Assembly: GCA_014801585.1 (NCBI GenBank)
Contig: JAAVDX010000021.1
Location: 1 to 64,000, forward strand
DNA length: 64,000 bases
Direction: 5' to 3'
Source: Bacteroides sp.
Lineage (GTDB): Bacteria; Bacteroidota; Bacteroidia; Bacteroidales; Muribaculaceae
The position numbers and the translations under genes were made by a program. Below the pieces are notes generated by a model. It did not search any database and had not been told where the DNA came from. It worked only from the letters and a program-made list of their open reading frames with translations. Shown here in pieces: positions 8,521-18,867 of this stretch. The number at the start of each line of letters is the position of its first letter. Within the stretch, counting starts at the first letter, position 1.

Positions 8521-9896
8521 TCACATCAATCATCCATAGAATAGTAACCCTGCTGGGAGTATTGCTCTTCGGAGCGATACTCCCCGCTTCGTATGCCGCC
8601 GGGACGCAGCAACCGTCGGCCGAGATTCACTCCGAAACAACCGACCGACCGGCTACGGCCGACTCTACCGACTACACTCCGGGACGATCACGACTGACAG
8701 CGAGTCTGCTGACATGCAGTCCGGGAGCGGAGGTCTATGAGCTTTTCGGCCATGAGGCAATACGCATCCGCGGCATCGATGAGAAGGGTCTGCCGGTAGA
8801 TACCGTATGGAATTACGGTGTCTTTGACTTTGCGGCTCCAAATTTCCTCTACCGATTCGTGAAGGGGGAGACAGACTATATGGTCGAGCCTTGCCCGATG
8901 GATTGGTTTATGGCAGCGTATATCCATCGCGGAACGGGGGTGACAGAACAGGACCTCAACCTTTCGCAGCAGGAGACCTATACCCTGCGCCGACTGCTAC
9001 AGATCAACTCACTTCCGCAAAACCGCACCTACCGCTACAATTATGTGCGCGACAACTGCGCCACACGCATAGTAGATATGATAGATGCGGCGGTGGCTCC
9101 GCGTAAGGTCGTATTTCCTGACACGATCTATTACCCGACATTCCGCACCGCAATGCGCGAATTTCATAAGGACTATCCGTGGTATCAGTTTGGGATTGAT
9201 CTGGTGTTGGGAGGTGGACTTGACGTGGCGGTGACTACCCGCGAGGAACTCTTCGCTCCGCTTCTGCTTGAACAGAAAGCTGCGTTCGCACGTTTTGAGG
9301 ATGGCGCTCCGCTTGTCAGCAATACACATATCCTCTATCCCGGGCCGCTGACGGCAGTGAGCGATCAGCAGATGATGGAGCGGCTTGCCACGCAGGCTCC
9401 CGACTTGCCCACGCTGCGGCAGATGGGACACACGCTCGCTCCGACCACTTGGATACTGTCGCCTATGTGTGTGGCAATCATTCTGATGCTGGGGAGTTTC
9501 TGGATCGGATGGTGGCAATTCCGCAACGCCCGCATTATCCGCTGGGCATACGCTCTCTTCTTCACCTTATTAGGACTGGCGGGGTGTGTGGTATGGTTTC
9601 TCGTATTCTGTTCGAGCCACGACTCCACTTCTCCCAATCTGCTATCGCTCTGGCTCAATCCGATACAGTTGGCAGTCGCATTGTTTATCTGGTGGGACCG
9701 CACACGGGGTATAGCCGTAGCAATGGCAGCCGTCGACGTGATCATCATGATAATGCTGATTGCGGCGTGGCCTTTGCAGACGCAGGTAGCCAATCCGGCC
9801 GTATTTCCGCTATGGGCGGCCACGCTTACTCTCTCATTCTCACTCGTCATGGTAGAGATCATCAACCGACGTAAAATAGCAAACGCAACGAAATGA
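8517..9896 (+). CDS. lnb: DUF4105 membrane protein, Lnb-type lipoprotein N-acyltransferase
   Basis: A 459-residue protein with an N-terminal signal-anchor (about 8-27), a periplasmic DUF4105 domain (about 55-310) and four hydrophobic helices at the C-terminus. DUF4105 proteins of Bacteroides have been described as Lnb, which adds the third acyl chain to lipoproteins in organisms that lack Lnt. Conserved residues are visible: [29 protein letters not shown], and [11 protein letters not shown] with its Cys. The start is a TTG at 8517 that overlaps the asnS stop (TTGA). No in-frame ATG precedes the signal segment, so I accept it. The stop overlaps the next ATG by 4 nt. The family is clear; the acyltransferase role rests on published homologues as I recall them. 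Confidence 0.82.
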   Translation: MITSIIHRIVTLLGVLLFGAILPASYAAGTQQPSAEIHSETTDRPATADSTDYTPGRSRLTASLLTCSPGAEVYELFGHEAIRIRGIDEKGLPVDTVWNYGVFDFAAPNFLYRFVKGETDYMVEPCPMDWFMAAYIHRGTGVTEQDLNLSQQETYTLRRLLQINSLPQNRTYRYNYVRDNCATRIVDMIDAAVAPRKVVFPDTIYYPTFRTAMREFHKDYPWYQFGIDLVLGGGLDVAVTTREELFAPLLLEQKAAFARFEDGAPLVSNTHILYPGPLTAVSDQQMMERLATQAPDLPTLRQMGHTLAPTTWILSPMCVAIILMLGSFWIGWWQFRNARIIRWAYALFFTLLGLAGCVVWFLVFCSSHDSTSPNLLSLWLNPIQLAVALFIWWDRTRGIAVAMAAVDVIIMIMLIAAWPLQTQVANPAVFPLWAATLTLSFSLVMVEIINRRKIANATK

Positions 9897-11479
9897 AACA
9901 TAAACTGCTGAGTTCAATCCTCATGGGCCTGATGACCATCAACGTGGTCGCAGCCGCCGACACCGCCTCAGGCCGACCGAAGCTTGTGGTGGGAATCGTC
10001 GTTGATCAGCTCCGCAGTGACTATCTCGAATATCTCCGTCAGCTTTTCGGCGAAAAGGGTTTCCGGCGCCTGATGGAGAAAGGGGTCTACGTAAAAGACC
10101 TTGATTTCAATGCCGAGCTGACCGATCCTGCATCGGCTACGGCGCTGCTCTATACCGGAGCGCTTCCCAGAGTCAACGGAGTGCCCTCGGCAGAGATCTA
10201 CTCGACAGCTGATTCCAAGCTCATTCCGGCACTGGAGGATGCCAATTCGATGGGCAACTTCACCCGCGAGTCGCTTTCACCGGTGAAGTTGCGCGTATCT
10301 ACGCTCGCTGATGAAGCTGCAATCGACGGGGTCGGTCTGACGTCGGTCTACGCTATCTCTCCCGACCCTCAGCAGGCCATAATCATGGCCGGACATGCGG
10401 GCAATTGCGCGCTCTGGATCAATGACGTCGACGGACAATGGTCGTCGACAGCCTACTATCGCGACTTTCCGCAATTCATCTCCCGCCGCAACCGCACAAT
10501 GCCCCTGCGTCAGCGGCTCGACACCCTGCGTTGGACACCCGCCATGCGCACGGACCGCTATCCCGGACTCTCACTGACGGAACGCGAGGGGAGTTTCCGG
10601 CATACCTTCTCCAAATCCGATCGTAATCTTTTCCGGCAGTATAAGACGTCGGCTCCGGTAAATACGGAGGTGACCGATGTGGCTATCGCCGCTCTGTCCG
10701 ACCTATCGTTAGGTCAGCATAAGGATGCGGTAGACATGCTGTCGATCGGCTACACTGCCGCTCCTTTCCAGGCTCCCAAGGGGGACGCCGGAGAGCTTGA
10801 GCTACAGGATATCTACGTGCGCCTCGATTCGCAGATCGGACGTCTGCTCGACGAAATCGACCGCAAGGTAGGACTGGAAAATTCAGTAATATTCCTCTCT
10901 TCTACGGGATATTACAATGATCCGACCCCTACGGATCCGAAATACCGTATTCCTACGGGCGACGTCACGCTACGCCGGGTAGAGTCGTTGCTAAATTCCT
11001 ACCTTTCTGCAAAATACGGCAATGGCGACTACGTCAAAGGGATTGCAGGCAATCAGATTTTCCTTGACCGCCAGACGCTTGAGACCAAAACGCGCGATGC
11101 GGATGAAGCTATTCGGGATGCGCGCGATTTCATAGTAAAGATGAGCGGCATTGCGGATGCACGCACGCTTTCCGACATACTTTCCGACCCCTCTCAGGAG
11201 GGAGCGCAGACCCGCAACTCTATAGATCCGAAGAGTGCGGGCGATATTATTATCACTTTTAATCCGGGATGGAACGTAGTAGATGACACGCGCTATCCTT
11301 CGGTCGTAGTCCATCAACGTGCTTCGGCAGCTCCGACTCCATTCTTCCTGTTAGCTCCCAATGTGGAGGCACAGGTAGTCACGACTCCTGTCGATGCCGT
11401 CCGGATAGCTCCGACTATCTCCTCGACCATCCATATCAGAGCTCCCAACGGTAGTTCGGCGCGACCACTGGCCTTCTGA
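9893..11479 (+). CDS. Alkaline-phosphatase-superfamily secreted protein, DHG motif absent
   Basis: A 528-residue periplasmic protein with a signal peptide (1-21, ending VAAA). The fold is that of type I phosphodiesterase/PafA-like phosphatases: VVGIVVDQLRSDYLEYL (first metal-site Asp at about 43), DPASATALLYTGALPRVNGV around the usual nucleophile Thr/Ser, AGHAGNCALWI in the middle, and a C-terminal IAPTIS-IRAPNG block. Where active relatives carry Asp-His-Gly for the second metal, this protein reads SSTGYYNDP (about 336-344). I therefore suspect altered metal binding or a non-catalytic role. It overlaps the Lnb gene by ATGA and is probably co-translated with it. Confidence 0.8.
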   Translation: MKHKLLSSILMGLMTINVVAAADTASGRPKLVVGIVVDQLRSDYLEYLRQLFGEKGFRRLMEKGVYVKDLDFNAELTDPASATALLYTGALPRVNGVPSAEIYSTADSKLIPALEDANSMGNFTRESLSPVKLRVSTLADEAAIDGVGLTSVYAISPDPQQAIIMAGHAGNCALWINDVDGQWSSTAYYRDFPQFISRRNRTMPLRQRLDTLRWTPAMRTDRYPGLSLTEREGSFRHTFSKSDRNLFRQYKTSAPVNTEVTDVAIAALSDLSLGQHKDAVDMLSIGYTAAPFQAPKGDAGELELQDIYVRLDSQIGRLLDEIDRKVGLENSVIFLSSTGYYNDPTPTDPKYRIPTGDVTLRRVESLLNSYLSAKYGNGDYVKGIAGNQIFLDRQTLETKTRDADEAIRDARDFIVKMSGIADARTLSDILSDPSQEGAQTRNSIDPKSAGDIIITFNPGWNVVDDTRYPSVVVHQRASAAPTPFFLLAPNVEAQVVTTPVDAVRIAPTISSTIHIRAPNGSSARPLAF

Positions 11480-11555
11480 CCGGGCCATAATGAAGAAAAA
11501 TCCACTCAAAAACCTGCCAAAATCTTAATAAAAAATTAAGTTTAAACAACTTCAA

Positions 11556-11587
11556 TTTGGTCGCTACCTAAATAATCGTTAACTTTG
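11556..11587 (+). promoter_or_regulatory. secA promoter
   Basis: TTTG at 11556-11559, a 20-nt spacer and TAACTTTG at 11580-11587, both exact. The leader is about 80 nt and contains a GC-rich self-complementary stretch around 11611-11635 before the ATG at 11674. Confidence 0.85.
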
Positions 11588-11673
11588 CATAATTATAATG
11601 GTCTTTTCAGGCGCCGCGTTCTCCGGAAGGCGGAGTAGGGAAAGCCCGGATTCATATATTTATACTAATCCCG

Positions 11674-14600
11674 ATGGGACTCAATTCAATACTTAAAAAA
11701 ATATTCGGCAATCAGAGCGAGCGCGCAGTGCGCCCTCTCTGGAATCGTCTTGCCAACGAAATCAACCCTATCTCCGAACAGCTCGTCAATGAGTCGAACG
11801 ATGATCTGCGTCATCGCATCAACGTGATCCGCGATGATATCCGTGGTGAGGCTCAGAACTATAAGAACCAGATCGCTGAGATCCGCACCGAAATCGAGAC
11901 TCTCGACTACGATAAGCGCGAACCGCTCTGGAAAAAGATCGACGATCTGCGCGACGATTGCTTCAAGATGTATGCCCGCAAACTCGACGCGGCTCTTCCG
12001 GAGGTTTTCGCCGTAGTAAAGGAGACAGCCCGCCGCTTCGCCAATAATGAGACTATCGAGGTCACTGCCTCTGAGGCCGACCGCGAACTCGCGGCTGCCG
12101 GCAAGGACTTCGTAAGCATCGACGGCGATAAGGCGATCTATAAGAACTCCTGGATGGCAGGTGGCAACCTGATGACTTGGGATATGGTGCACTACGACGT
12201 GCAGCTTATCGGCGGCATGGTGCTTCACGGTATGCTCAACGGCGATACCACCACCAACAACATCGCCGAGATGGCTACGGGTGAAGGTAAGACACTTGTC
12301 GCAACCCTTCCGGTATTCCTCAACGCCCTCACGGGCGAGGGAGTCCACGTAGTGACCGTCAACGACTATCTCGCCAAGCGTGACTCCGAATGGATGGGTC
12401 CGCTTTATCAGTTCCACGGCCTGAGCGTGGATTGCATCGACAAGACTCAGCCCAACTCCGAAGAGCGACGTAAGGCATACCAGAGCGATATCACTTTCGG
12501 AACGAATAATGAGTTCGGTTTCGACTATCTTCGCGACAACATGGCGACGATGGAGAGCGATCTCGTGCAGCGCAACGACCATTATTACGCGATCGTCGAT
12601 GAGGTTGACTCAGTGCTTATCGATGATGCCCGCACGCCGCTTATTATCTCCGGTCCGGTGCCTAAAGGCGACGACCAGATGTTCAACGACTTTAAGCCCA
12701 ACGTAGAAAAGGTAGTCAACGCTCAGCGCAAACTCGCGCAGGCCTATCTGCTTGAAGCGAAGGATATGATCGCGGCCGCACAGAGCGGAGATCCGGAGAG
12801 AATCGCCAAGTTTGACACCGAACGCCAGGCTGATCCCTCCAAAAAGCCTATGACAGCCGATCAGCTCCTTGAAAAGGGAGGTCTGTCGCTCTTCCGCGCC
12901 TATAAAGGTCTGCCCAAGCATAATCCGCTTATACGCTATCTGAGCGAAGACGGCATCAAGCAGATTCTGCTTAAGACAGAGGCAAAATACATGCAGGACA
13001 ACAACCGCGAAATGCCCGTGGCCGTAGAGCCGCTCTATTTCGTAATCGATGAGAAAAACCATTCGATCGAACTTACGGATAAGGGTATCGCAGTGCTGAC
13101 CGATACTACTCAGGATCCTTCATTCTTCGTGCTTCCCGACATCGCAAGCCAGCTTTCAACCGTCGACACAGAGGATGACCTCACTGCCGAACAGAAGCAG
13201 GAGAAGAAAGATTCACTCCTCGCCGATTATGCCGTAAAGGCGGAGCGTGTGCATACCGTCAATCAGTTGCTCAAAGCTTATACGCTCTTCGATAAGGATG
13301 TGGAATACGTGATCGACGACAACAAGATTAAGATTGTCGACGAACAGACCGGACGTATCATGGAAGGTCGACGCTACTCCGACGGTCTGCATCAGGCTAT
13401 CGAGGCGAAGGAGGGTGTGAAAGTAGAGGCTGCCACGCAGACCTATGCCACTATCACTCTTCAGAATTACTTCAGAATGTATCGCAAGCTCGCGGGTATG
13501 ACCGGTACGGCCATGACCGAAGCAGGCGAATTCTATGATATCTACAAACTGGAAGTTGTAGAAATCCCGACCAACCGTCCGGTGATACGCAACGACCAGA
13601 ACGATCGTGTCTATCGCACTAAGAAAGAGAAGTATGCGGCCGTAATCCAGGAGGTTGAGGATATGGTGAAGATAGGCCGCCCGGTGCTTGTCGGCACTAC
13701 TTCGGTAGAGATCTCCGAACTTCTCTCCAAGATGCTTCAGCTCCGCAAGATTCCTCATCAGGTGCTCAACGCGAAGCTCCATCAGAAGGAGGCTGACATC
13801 GTGGCTCAGGCGGGTAAGAAAGGCACTGTGACCATCGCCACCAACATGGCAGGTCGTGGTACGGACATCAAGCTGACTCCGGAAGTGAAAGAGGCAGGCG
13901 GCCTTGCCATCATCGGCACCGAGCGCCATGAGTCGCGTCGTGTCGACCGTCAGTTGCGCGGTCGTGCCGGACGTCAGGGCGACCCCGGCAGTTCCGTATT
14001 CTTCGTATCGTTTGAAGACACCGTGATGCGACTCTTCGCCAACGAGCGCGTCGTGAAGACTCTCGACAAACTCGGCTTTGAAGAGGGCGACATGATCGAG
14101 TCGAAGATGGTGACAAAATCTATCGAGAACGCTCAGAAGCGCGTAGAGGAGAACAACTTCGGTATCCGTAAGCGCCTTGTGGAATATGACGACGTGATGA
14201 ACGCCCAGCGTAAGGGTGTCTACGGCAAGCGTCAGAACGCTCTCAAGGGTGAGCGTATCGGTTCGGATATCGCGAATATGATCTATGAAGTGGCAGCCGG
14301 ACTCGCAGAAGGATATTATGAAGGCGGATTTGCGGAATTCAAGGATTCCGTGCGCAAGGCTTTCGCGATGGATGTAGATTTCTCTGAAGAGGAATACGCC
14401 AAGATGAATCGCGAGGAGCTGACCGAGCGTCTCGGCGAAGCAGCCATCAACCATCTCAAGCGCTCGAAAGAGAAGATGGAGCAGGGAGCGATGCCCTATA
14501 TCAAGGAGTTTGTGGAAGAGAGAGGTGCTACGGGTCCTGTCGGTGTTCCAGTATCCGACGGCCGCCGGATATTCAACGTCCGCGCGGATATCACTGAAGC

Positions 14601-15174
14601 TTATGAGCAGGGTTGCAAACCTATCTCGAAGTCGTGGGAGAAGACAGTGCTCCTCTCCTCTATCGACAAGGCCTGGCAGGAACAGCTCCGCGAGATGGAC
14701 GAACTTCGCAAATCGGTGCAGAATGCTTCGTATGAGCAGAAGGATCCGCTCGTAATCTATAAGCTTGAGGCTTATGAGCTCTGGAAAAATATGCTTGAGG
14801 GAATGAATTCAAAGGCTGTCGCCACTCTGATGCGCGGACGCCTCGCAGTGCCCGACTATGAGGAGGCAAAAGAGGCGGAACGTCAGGCAGCAGCGGCTGA
14901 GGAACAGCGCCGTCAGGCTCAGGCGGCGGCCAACCATGCTCAGGAGATCCGCCGGGAGATGCCGCGTCAGGCAATGCCTAATCCCTACGCCAACTATTCC
15001 ACTACCCGCGATGCTTATCCCGGAGAATCGGCTCAGCGCGCGGCAGCTCAGAATGTCAACCGCAGTGCGCAGCCGGCTCAGCCCGCAAAGGCCGAACCGA
15101 AAGTGGGGCGCAACGATCCGTGTCCCTGCGGCAGCGGTAAGAAGTATAAAAACTGCCACGGCAAGAATCTGTAA
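11674..15174 (+). CDS. secA: Preprotein translocase ATPase SecA
   Basis: At 1166 residues this is the long Bacteroidetes form of SecA, the motor that pushes unfolded preproteins through SecYEG. Walker A MATGEGKT (about 200-207) and Walker [16 protein letters not shown] (about 309-323) define NBD1. NBD2 carries the [10 protein letters not shown] and [16 protein letters not shown] motifs. The extra length lies in an insertion after the DEVD motif and in a Gln/Ala-rich linker near 1070-1130. The C-terminus ends in the zinc-binding SecB/ribosome contact motif [13 protein letters not shown]. It has its own promoter and is followed after 3 nt by a small membrane protein gene. Confidence 0.98.
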   Translation: MGLNSILKKIFGNQSERAVRPLWNRLANEINPISEQLVNESNDDLRHRINVIRDDIRGEAQNYKNQIAEIRTEIETLDYDKREPLWKKIDDLRDDCFKMYARKLDAALPEVFAVVKETARRFANNETIEVTASEADRELAAAGKDFVSIDGDKAIYKNSWMAGGNLMTWDMVHYDVQLIGGMVLHGMLNGDTTTNNIAEMATGEGKTLVATLPVFLNALTGEGVHVVTVNDYLAKRDSEWMGPLYQFHGLSVDCIDKTQPNSEERRKAYQSDITFGTNNEFGFDYLRDNMATMESDLVQRNDHYYAIVDEVDSVLIDDARTPLIISGPVPKGDDQMFNDFKPNVEKVVNAQRKLAQAYLLEAKDMIAAAQSGDPERIAKFDTERQADPSKKPMTADQLLEKGGLSLFRAYKGLPKHNPLIRYLSEDGIKQILLKTEAKYMQDNNREMPVAVEPLYFVIDEKNHSIELTDKGIAVLTDTTQDPSFFVLPDIASQLSTVDTEDDLTAEQKQEKKDSLLADYAVKAERVHTVNQLLKAYTLFDKDVEYVIDDNKIKIVDEQTGRIMEGRRYSDGLHQAIEAKEGVKVEAATQTYATITLQNYFRMYRKLAGMTGTAMTEAGEFYDIYKLEVVEIPTNRPVIRNDQNDRVYRTKKEKYAAVIQEVEDMVKIGRPVLVGTTSVEISELLSKMLQLRKIPHQVLNAKLHQKEADIVAQAGKKGTVTIATNMAGRGTDIKLTPEVKEAGGLAIIGTERHESRRVDRQLRGRAGRQGDPGSSVFFVSFEDTVMRLFANERVVKTLDKLGFEEGDMIESKMVTKSIENAQKRVEENNFGIRKRLVEYDDVMNAQRKGVYGKRQNALKGERIGSDIANMIYEVAAGLAEGYYEGGFAEFKDSVRKAFAMDVDFSEEEYAKMNREELTERLGEAAINHLKRSKEKMEQGAMPYIKEFVEERGATGPVGVPVSDGRRIFNVRADITEAYEQGCKPISKSWEKTVLLSSIDKAWQEQLREMDELRKSVQNASYEQKDPLVIYKLEAYELWKNMLEGMNSKAVATLMRGRLAVPDYEEAKEAERQAAAAEEQRRQAQAAANHAQEIRREMPRQAMPNPYANYSTTRDAYPGESAQRAAAQNVNRSAQPAQPAKAEPKVGRNDPCPCGSGKKYKNCHGKNL

Positions 15175-15177
15175 GCA

Positions 15178-15780
15178 TTGAAATTTTTCGCAAGAATTGA
15201 TGATACTCAGGTCGGACCGCTCGGCCTCGGTCAGTTGATCGAGGCCGGCGTTCGCCCGTCGACCTACGTCTGGCATAAAGGCATGGCCGATTGGGAAAAG
15301 GCTGAGGATGTCCCGGAGGTATGCCGCGCTATGCGCCGCGCTCTTGCCGGTCTCGACCCGGAGACGGGCATGGAGATCGAGCGACAGAATAATGCGTCGG
15401 ATTCGGCCCTTCCTTCACAGGAGGAAATTGCCGAAGCCGAGCGCGAGGCCGCCTCGCAGGGGTTGCGCGGATTGCGCGGTCTGCCCGAACCTGGGATAAC
15501 TCCCGACTATAGCCGGCGTCCGCAGGGGGTATCTGTGATCGGAGCAATCATCGCTACGTTGATGTGTTTCCCTCTGACCGGGCTGGTCGCCATCTGGTAT
15601 GCCATGAAATGTCAGGCTCATTGGAAGATGAGTGAGGACCCGCAGATAAAGACTGTGACTGCCGAGCAATTACGCCGGCAGGCTCATGAGGATGCCCGAA
15701 TCTATAGGATGATGATGGGAATCACTTTCTGTCTGGGAATTATCATGGTAGGATTTGCGTTTTCCCGAATGATGGTGTGA
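15178..15780 (+). CDS. GYF_2 plus CD225-like membrane protein
   Basis: A 200-residue protein. The N-terminal ~60 residues fit the GYF_2 domain (YFARI-type start, LGQLIEAGVRPSTYVWHKGMADWEKAEDV), a putative peptide-binding module. The C-terminal part has two hydrophobic segments with the spacing of CD225/dispanin proteins (GAIIATLMCFPLTGLVAIWY, then LGIIMVGFAFSR). GYF_2-CD225 fusions are common in Bacteroidetes, with unknown function. The start is TTG at 15178, three bases after the secA stop; no ATG is available before the conserved region. Close linkage suggests co-transcription with secA, but a role in secretion is only a guess. Confidence 0.8.
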   Translation: MKFFARIDDTQVGPLGLGQLIEAGVRPSTYVWHKGMADWEKAEDVPEVCRAMRRALAGLDPETGMEIERQNNASDSALPSQEEIAEAEREAASQGLRGLRGLPEPGITPDYSRRPQGVSVIGAIIATLMCFPLTGLVAIWYAMKCQAHWKMSEDPQIKTVTAEQLRRQAHEDARIYRMMMGITFCLGIIMVGFAFSRMMV

Positions 15781-15805
15781 AAAAATCTGCAACGTAAAGA
15801 TATCT

Positions 15806-15832
15806 AAAATCCGCGTTTTAAACGCGGATTTT
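15806..15832. terminator. Palindromic terminator after the GYF/CD225 gene
   Basis: A 13-bp perfect palindrome, AAAATCCGCGTTT with AAACGCGGATTTT, around a single T. A-run and T-run on both sides would let it act in both directions. It closes the secA unit. Confidence 0.85.
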
Positions 15833-15883
15833 AACATTTTAGGCCCTCCGCGCGTTATAATAGAGGAATTACGATTACTAATG

Positions 15884-15939
15884 GAAGTTGCTACAACTTC
15901 ATCTATAAATAACCCATTGGAAGCCTTAGCGGCTTCTTT
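15884..15939 (+). promoter_or_regulatory. Two-hairpin leader of the DEAD-box helicase gene
   Basis: GAAGTTG/CAACTTC (15884-15890 and 15894-15900) and GAAGCC/GGCTTC (15920-15925 and 15931-15936, followed by TTTA) lie directly before the helicase ATG, which has no clear Shine-Dalgarno. The second hairpin resembles a weak terminator. Structured leaders on cold-induced helicases are known elsewhere. Function here is inferred. Confidence 0.45.
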
Positions 15940-15959
15940 ATAAAGACACACATTTTCAC

Positions 15960-17795
15960 ATGAAAAGTTTTGAAGAATTGGGAGTGGCTCCTGAGCTGCT
16001 CCGCGCTATAAATGAATTAGGATTTGAGAATCCTATGCCTATCCAAGAGATGGTCATTCCCCATCTGCTGAGTGAAGACGGCGACGTAGTCGGTCTGGCC
16101 CAGACCGGCACTGGCAAAACGGCGGCTTTCGGTCTGCCCGTATTGCAGCGGATAGATCCCGACTCCGATCATGCGCAGGCTCTAGTCATCGCACCGACTC
16201 GCGAACTATGTCTGCAGATCGCAGGTGATCTCGCCGATTTCTCCAAATATCAGGATAAGATCAAGATCCTTCCTGTCTATGGCGGTTCGAGTATCGATTC
16301 TCAGATCCGTGCGCTCCGTAAGGGGGTGCAGGTGATCGTAGCCACCCCGGGCCGACTTATCGATCTCATCAAGCGCGGTGAGGTGAAACTCGACGACGTT
16401 CACACCGTGATTCTCGACGAGGCTGACGAAATGCTCAACATGGGCTTCCTTGACGACATCAACGAGATCCTGTCACACGTGCCGGAAGAGAGAAAGATGC
16501 TTATGTTCTCGGCCACGATGCCTAAGGAGATTGCCAATATTGCCAAGCGCTTCATGAAAGATCCGGTGGAATTCGTAGCCGGCAACAAGAATGAGGGTTC
16601 GAAGAATGTGAAGCACATCTATTACATGGTGAAGGCTCATGATAAGTATCTTGCTCTCAAACGTATCGCCGATAACAATCCGGATATCTACGGCATCATT
16701 TTCTGCCGTACGCGTAAGGATACCCAAGAGATCGCCGACAAACTTATCAACGACGGCTACAACGCTGATTGTCTGCATGGCGATCTTTCGCAGCAGCAGC
16801 GCGACCTGGCGATGAAGAAATTCCGCGACCACGTGACGCAGCTTCTCGTAGCTACCGACGTCGCAGCGCGTGGACTGGACGTGGATGATCTTACCCACGT
16901 AATCAACTATGGTCTGCCCGACGACGTAGCAGTCTATACCCACCGCTCCGGACGTACCGGACGTGCCAATAAGACCGGTGTCAGCGTAGCCATTATCCAT
17001 TCTCGCGAAAAGCATAAGCTTCGTGAGATTGAGAAGATTATCGGAAAGGAGTTTGAATATCGCAAGGTGCCGACTCCGGAGCACATCATCGAGAAACAGC
17101 TTTATAATCTGGCCGATCGTCTGGAGCGTGTGCAGGTCAATGAGGATGAGATCAACAAGTATCTCCCGGGAGTGCGCAAGAAACTCGAATGGCTCTCAGA
17201 GGAAGACCTTCTGAAGAGAGTTCTCTCTTTGGAATTCAACCGATTGCTCGCTTACTATCAGCACATGCCGGATATCGATCTTAATGAATCCGACAAGGGT
17301 GGCAAACGCGACAAGGCCGGTAAGCGCGAACGCGGTGAGAAGGGCGACAAGGATCGTCGCACAGCACCCGACGGAATGGAGCGACTGATGGTCAACATAG
17401 GTAAGGCCCAGGGCTTCTTCCCCGGCAATCTGATGGAACTCGTCAATCGCTCGGTCAATGGTCCGAAACCCGAAATCGGACGTATCGACCTGCTCCCCGA
17501 TTATACCCTCTTTGATGTTCGTAAGGATGATGCGCGTCGGATCCTCGACGCTCTGAAACATGCCGATTTCTTCGGTCAGAAGGTAAGAGCCGAGATCGCT
17601 ACCGATCGTGATTATCGTCTCGAAGCCAAGGACCGTCGGGAAAAGGCGCGTCGCAAGAGCGAGAAGAAAGCCTCTGCCAAAGAGGGAATCCCGGCTAAAA
17701 AGAGCAGAAAAGGGGGGAAAAGCGATAAGAAAAAAGCAGAAAAACCCGACTATAACGGCAACTATGACATCTTCATCAACAAGAAGAAAAAATAA
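15960..17795 (+). CDS. DEAD-box RNA helicase with DbpA-type RNA-binding domain
   Basis: A 611-residue ATP-dependent RNA helicase of the DeaD/CsdA group. Q motif region (FENPMPIQEMVIP, about 21-33), Walker A AQTGTGKT (about 46-53), DEAD box LDEADEMLNMGF, SAT, and the C-terminal HRSGRTGRANKTG motif are all present. Residues about 470-560 match the DbpA C-terminal RNA-binding fold (RLMVNIGKAQGFFPGNLMELVN, then DVRKDDARRILDAL). A Lys/Arg-rich disordered tail follows (about 560-611). Such proteins remodel structured RNA and help ribosome assembly, especially in the cold. The E. coli name is uncertain, so no symbol is given. Confidence 0.95.
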   Translation: MKSFEELGVAPELLRAINELGFENPMPIQEMVIPHLLSEDGDVVGLAQTGTGKTAAFGLPVLQRIDPDSDHAQALVIAPTRELCLQIAGDLADFSKYQDKIKILPVYGGSSIDSQIRALRKGVQVIVATPGRLIDLIKRGEVKLDDVHTVILDEADEMLNMGFLDDINEILSHVPEERKMLMFSATMPKEIANIAKRFMKDPVEFVAGNKNEGSKNVKHIYYMVKAHDKYLALKRIADNNPDIYGIIFCRTRKDTQEIADKLINDGYNADCLHGDLSQQQRDLAMKKFRDHVTQLLVATDVAARGLDVDDLTHVINYGLPDDVAVYTHRSGRTGRANKTGVSVAIIHSREKHKLREIEKIIGKEFEYRKVPTPEHIIEKQLYNLADRLERVQVNEDEINKYLPGVRKKLEWLSEEDLLKRVLSLEFNRLLAYYQHMPDIDLNESDKGGKRDKAGKRERGEKGDKDRRTAPDGMERLMVNIGKAQGFFPGNLMELVNRSVNGPKPEIGRIDLLPDYTLFDVRKDDARRILDALKHADFFGQKVRAEIATDRDYRLEAKDRREKARRKSEKKASAKEGIPAKKSRKGGKSDKKKAEKPDYNGNYDIFINKKKK

Positions 17796-17830
17796 ATAGC
17801 CAAGCTCGCGGTCGGCAAGCGAAAATTTAG

Positions 17831-17838
17831 TAATTTTG
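17831..17838 (+). promoter_or_regulatory. Promoter -7 element for the DUF3256 gene
   Basis: TAATTTTG is an exact TAnnTTTG. No TTTG is found 20 nt upstream. Its position rules out the longer reading that would start at 17836 and supports the ATG at 17926. Confidence 0.6.
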
Positions 17839-17925
17839 CAGTCGGAAAATCTTCCGGCTGCATTTTTTAAATATGCAATCGGCCGACTAAACCCTTTCTC
17901 ATGTAAATCAGTTTATTCCGTTCTT

Positions 17926-18741
17926 ATGAATAACAGAATCCAGAAAACCTCGAAATCTGATCGGCACATGTCATTCGGATTCCACATATTGCTCCCGATG
18001 ATGCTGGTAGCGTTGATCGGCATGGCGGCAAGTATTCCTTCTTCAGCCGAGTCGGTAGCAGCCCCTGAAGAGCAGGCGGTTGAAGCAAAGGATACCGCCA
18101 CATCGGTCGTGGCGGAGGCTTTTGAATTGATACCCGACCGCGATCTTGACATTCTGACACCGTCGATGCGTTCGGATATGATCATCTATATGCAGCAGAC
18201 CGACAGCGCCTATCATATCCGCAACATCTATGCCGGACAGTCGTGGATCGAGAGGATGACGGAAGATTATCTGCGTGTGCATCTGACTGATGTAAGCGAT
18301 ATTCAGATCAAGGAACTCCCCTATTCCAAAAAGGGTCAGAAACTGGTGATGACTATCTATACCGTAGCCGGAGAGGCTGATACGGCCGACAGCACCATCA
18401 AATTCTATACACTCGGACCTAACCGCAATGATTCGACCGTGCTGACGGAAGTGCCGGCGAAGAAGTTCTTCGATCTCCCGAATCCGAAGGATTTCTATGA
18501 TATCAAGGCCGGAGATGAACGCACAACGGGTCGACACCTGTCGATGGATGACATAATGGAGGAGATGCCTTTCCATACGGTTGCTTATACGATTGAACCG
18601 GGAAAGAATGTACTGACCGGCCATCTTACGATAAGCAATTATCTCACTCTGGAGACCCGGCGGAAAATCGAACCCTATCTCAGGCCGGAACTTCAATGGG
18701 CTTGGGACGGAAAGAAGTGGCGCAAATGCGCCACCAAGTAA
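17926..18741 (+). CDS. DUF3256 family secreted protein
   Basis: A 271-residue protein with an N-terminal hydrophobic segment (about residues 17-39) ending near SSAES, so it is probably exported. The body resembles DUF3256, a Bacteroidetes family of unknown function: FELIPDRDLDILTPSMRSDMI, then TEDYLRVHLTDVSDIQIK and a beta-rich repeat of similar strands. The start at 17926 is chosen because a promoter element lies at 17831-17838. It precedes gltX without overlap. No function is proposed. Confidence 0.75.
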   Translation: MNNRIQKTSKSDRHMSFGFHILLPMMLVALIGMAASIPSSAESVAAPEEQAVEAKDTATSVVAEAFELIPDRDLDILTPSMRSDMIIYMQQTDSAYHIRNIYAGQSWIERMTEDYLRVHLTDVSDIQIKELPYSKKGQKLVMTIYTVAGEADTADSTIKFYTLGPNRNDSTVLTEVPAKKFFDLPNPKDFYDIKAGDERTTGRHLSMDDIMEEMPFHTVAYTIEPGKNVLTGHLTISNYLTLETRRKIEPYLRPELQWAWDGKKWRKCATK

Positions 18742-18763
18742 TAAGTAATAGGCGCATTCGCGC
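18720..18763 (+). terminator. Hairpin across the DUF3256 stop codon
   Basis: GCGCAAATGCGCC (18720-18732) pairs with GGCGCATTCGCGC (18751-18763), one G-U wobble. The loop holds TAAGTAATAAGTAATA, including the TAA stop. No U-run follows, so it may protect the mRNA end rather than terminate. Confidence 0.5.
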
Positions 18764-18796
18764 TAAGTATTAAGTAATAAGTATTAAGTAATAAGG
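18736..18796. repeat. AT-rich TAAGTAATAAG repeats upstream of gltX
   Basis: AAGTAATAAGTAATA at 18737-18751, then AAGTATTAAGTAATAAG twice over 18764-18795. The unit is the same as that upstream of asnS at 6998-7112. Confidence 0.8.
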
Positions 18797-18867
18797 TTTG
18801 CTTTGGTGGTTGGATTTGGGGGAATTGAATTAATAATCTGTAAATTAAGATAATACCAAATATAGAA

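Noticed and set aside
13213..14454. 413-codon minus-strand ORF inside secA
   Set aside because: It is the antisense of a highly conserved gene; the open frame comes from the codon bias of secA, and no promoter, signal or domain is seen.
15856..15861. TATAAT as a helicase promoter
   Set aside because: Bacteroidetes housekeeping promoters use TAnnTTTG; an isolated TATAAT without a -35 partner is not enough.
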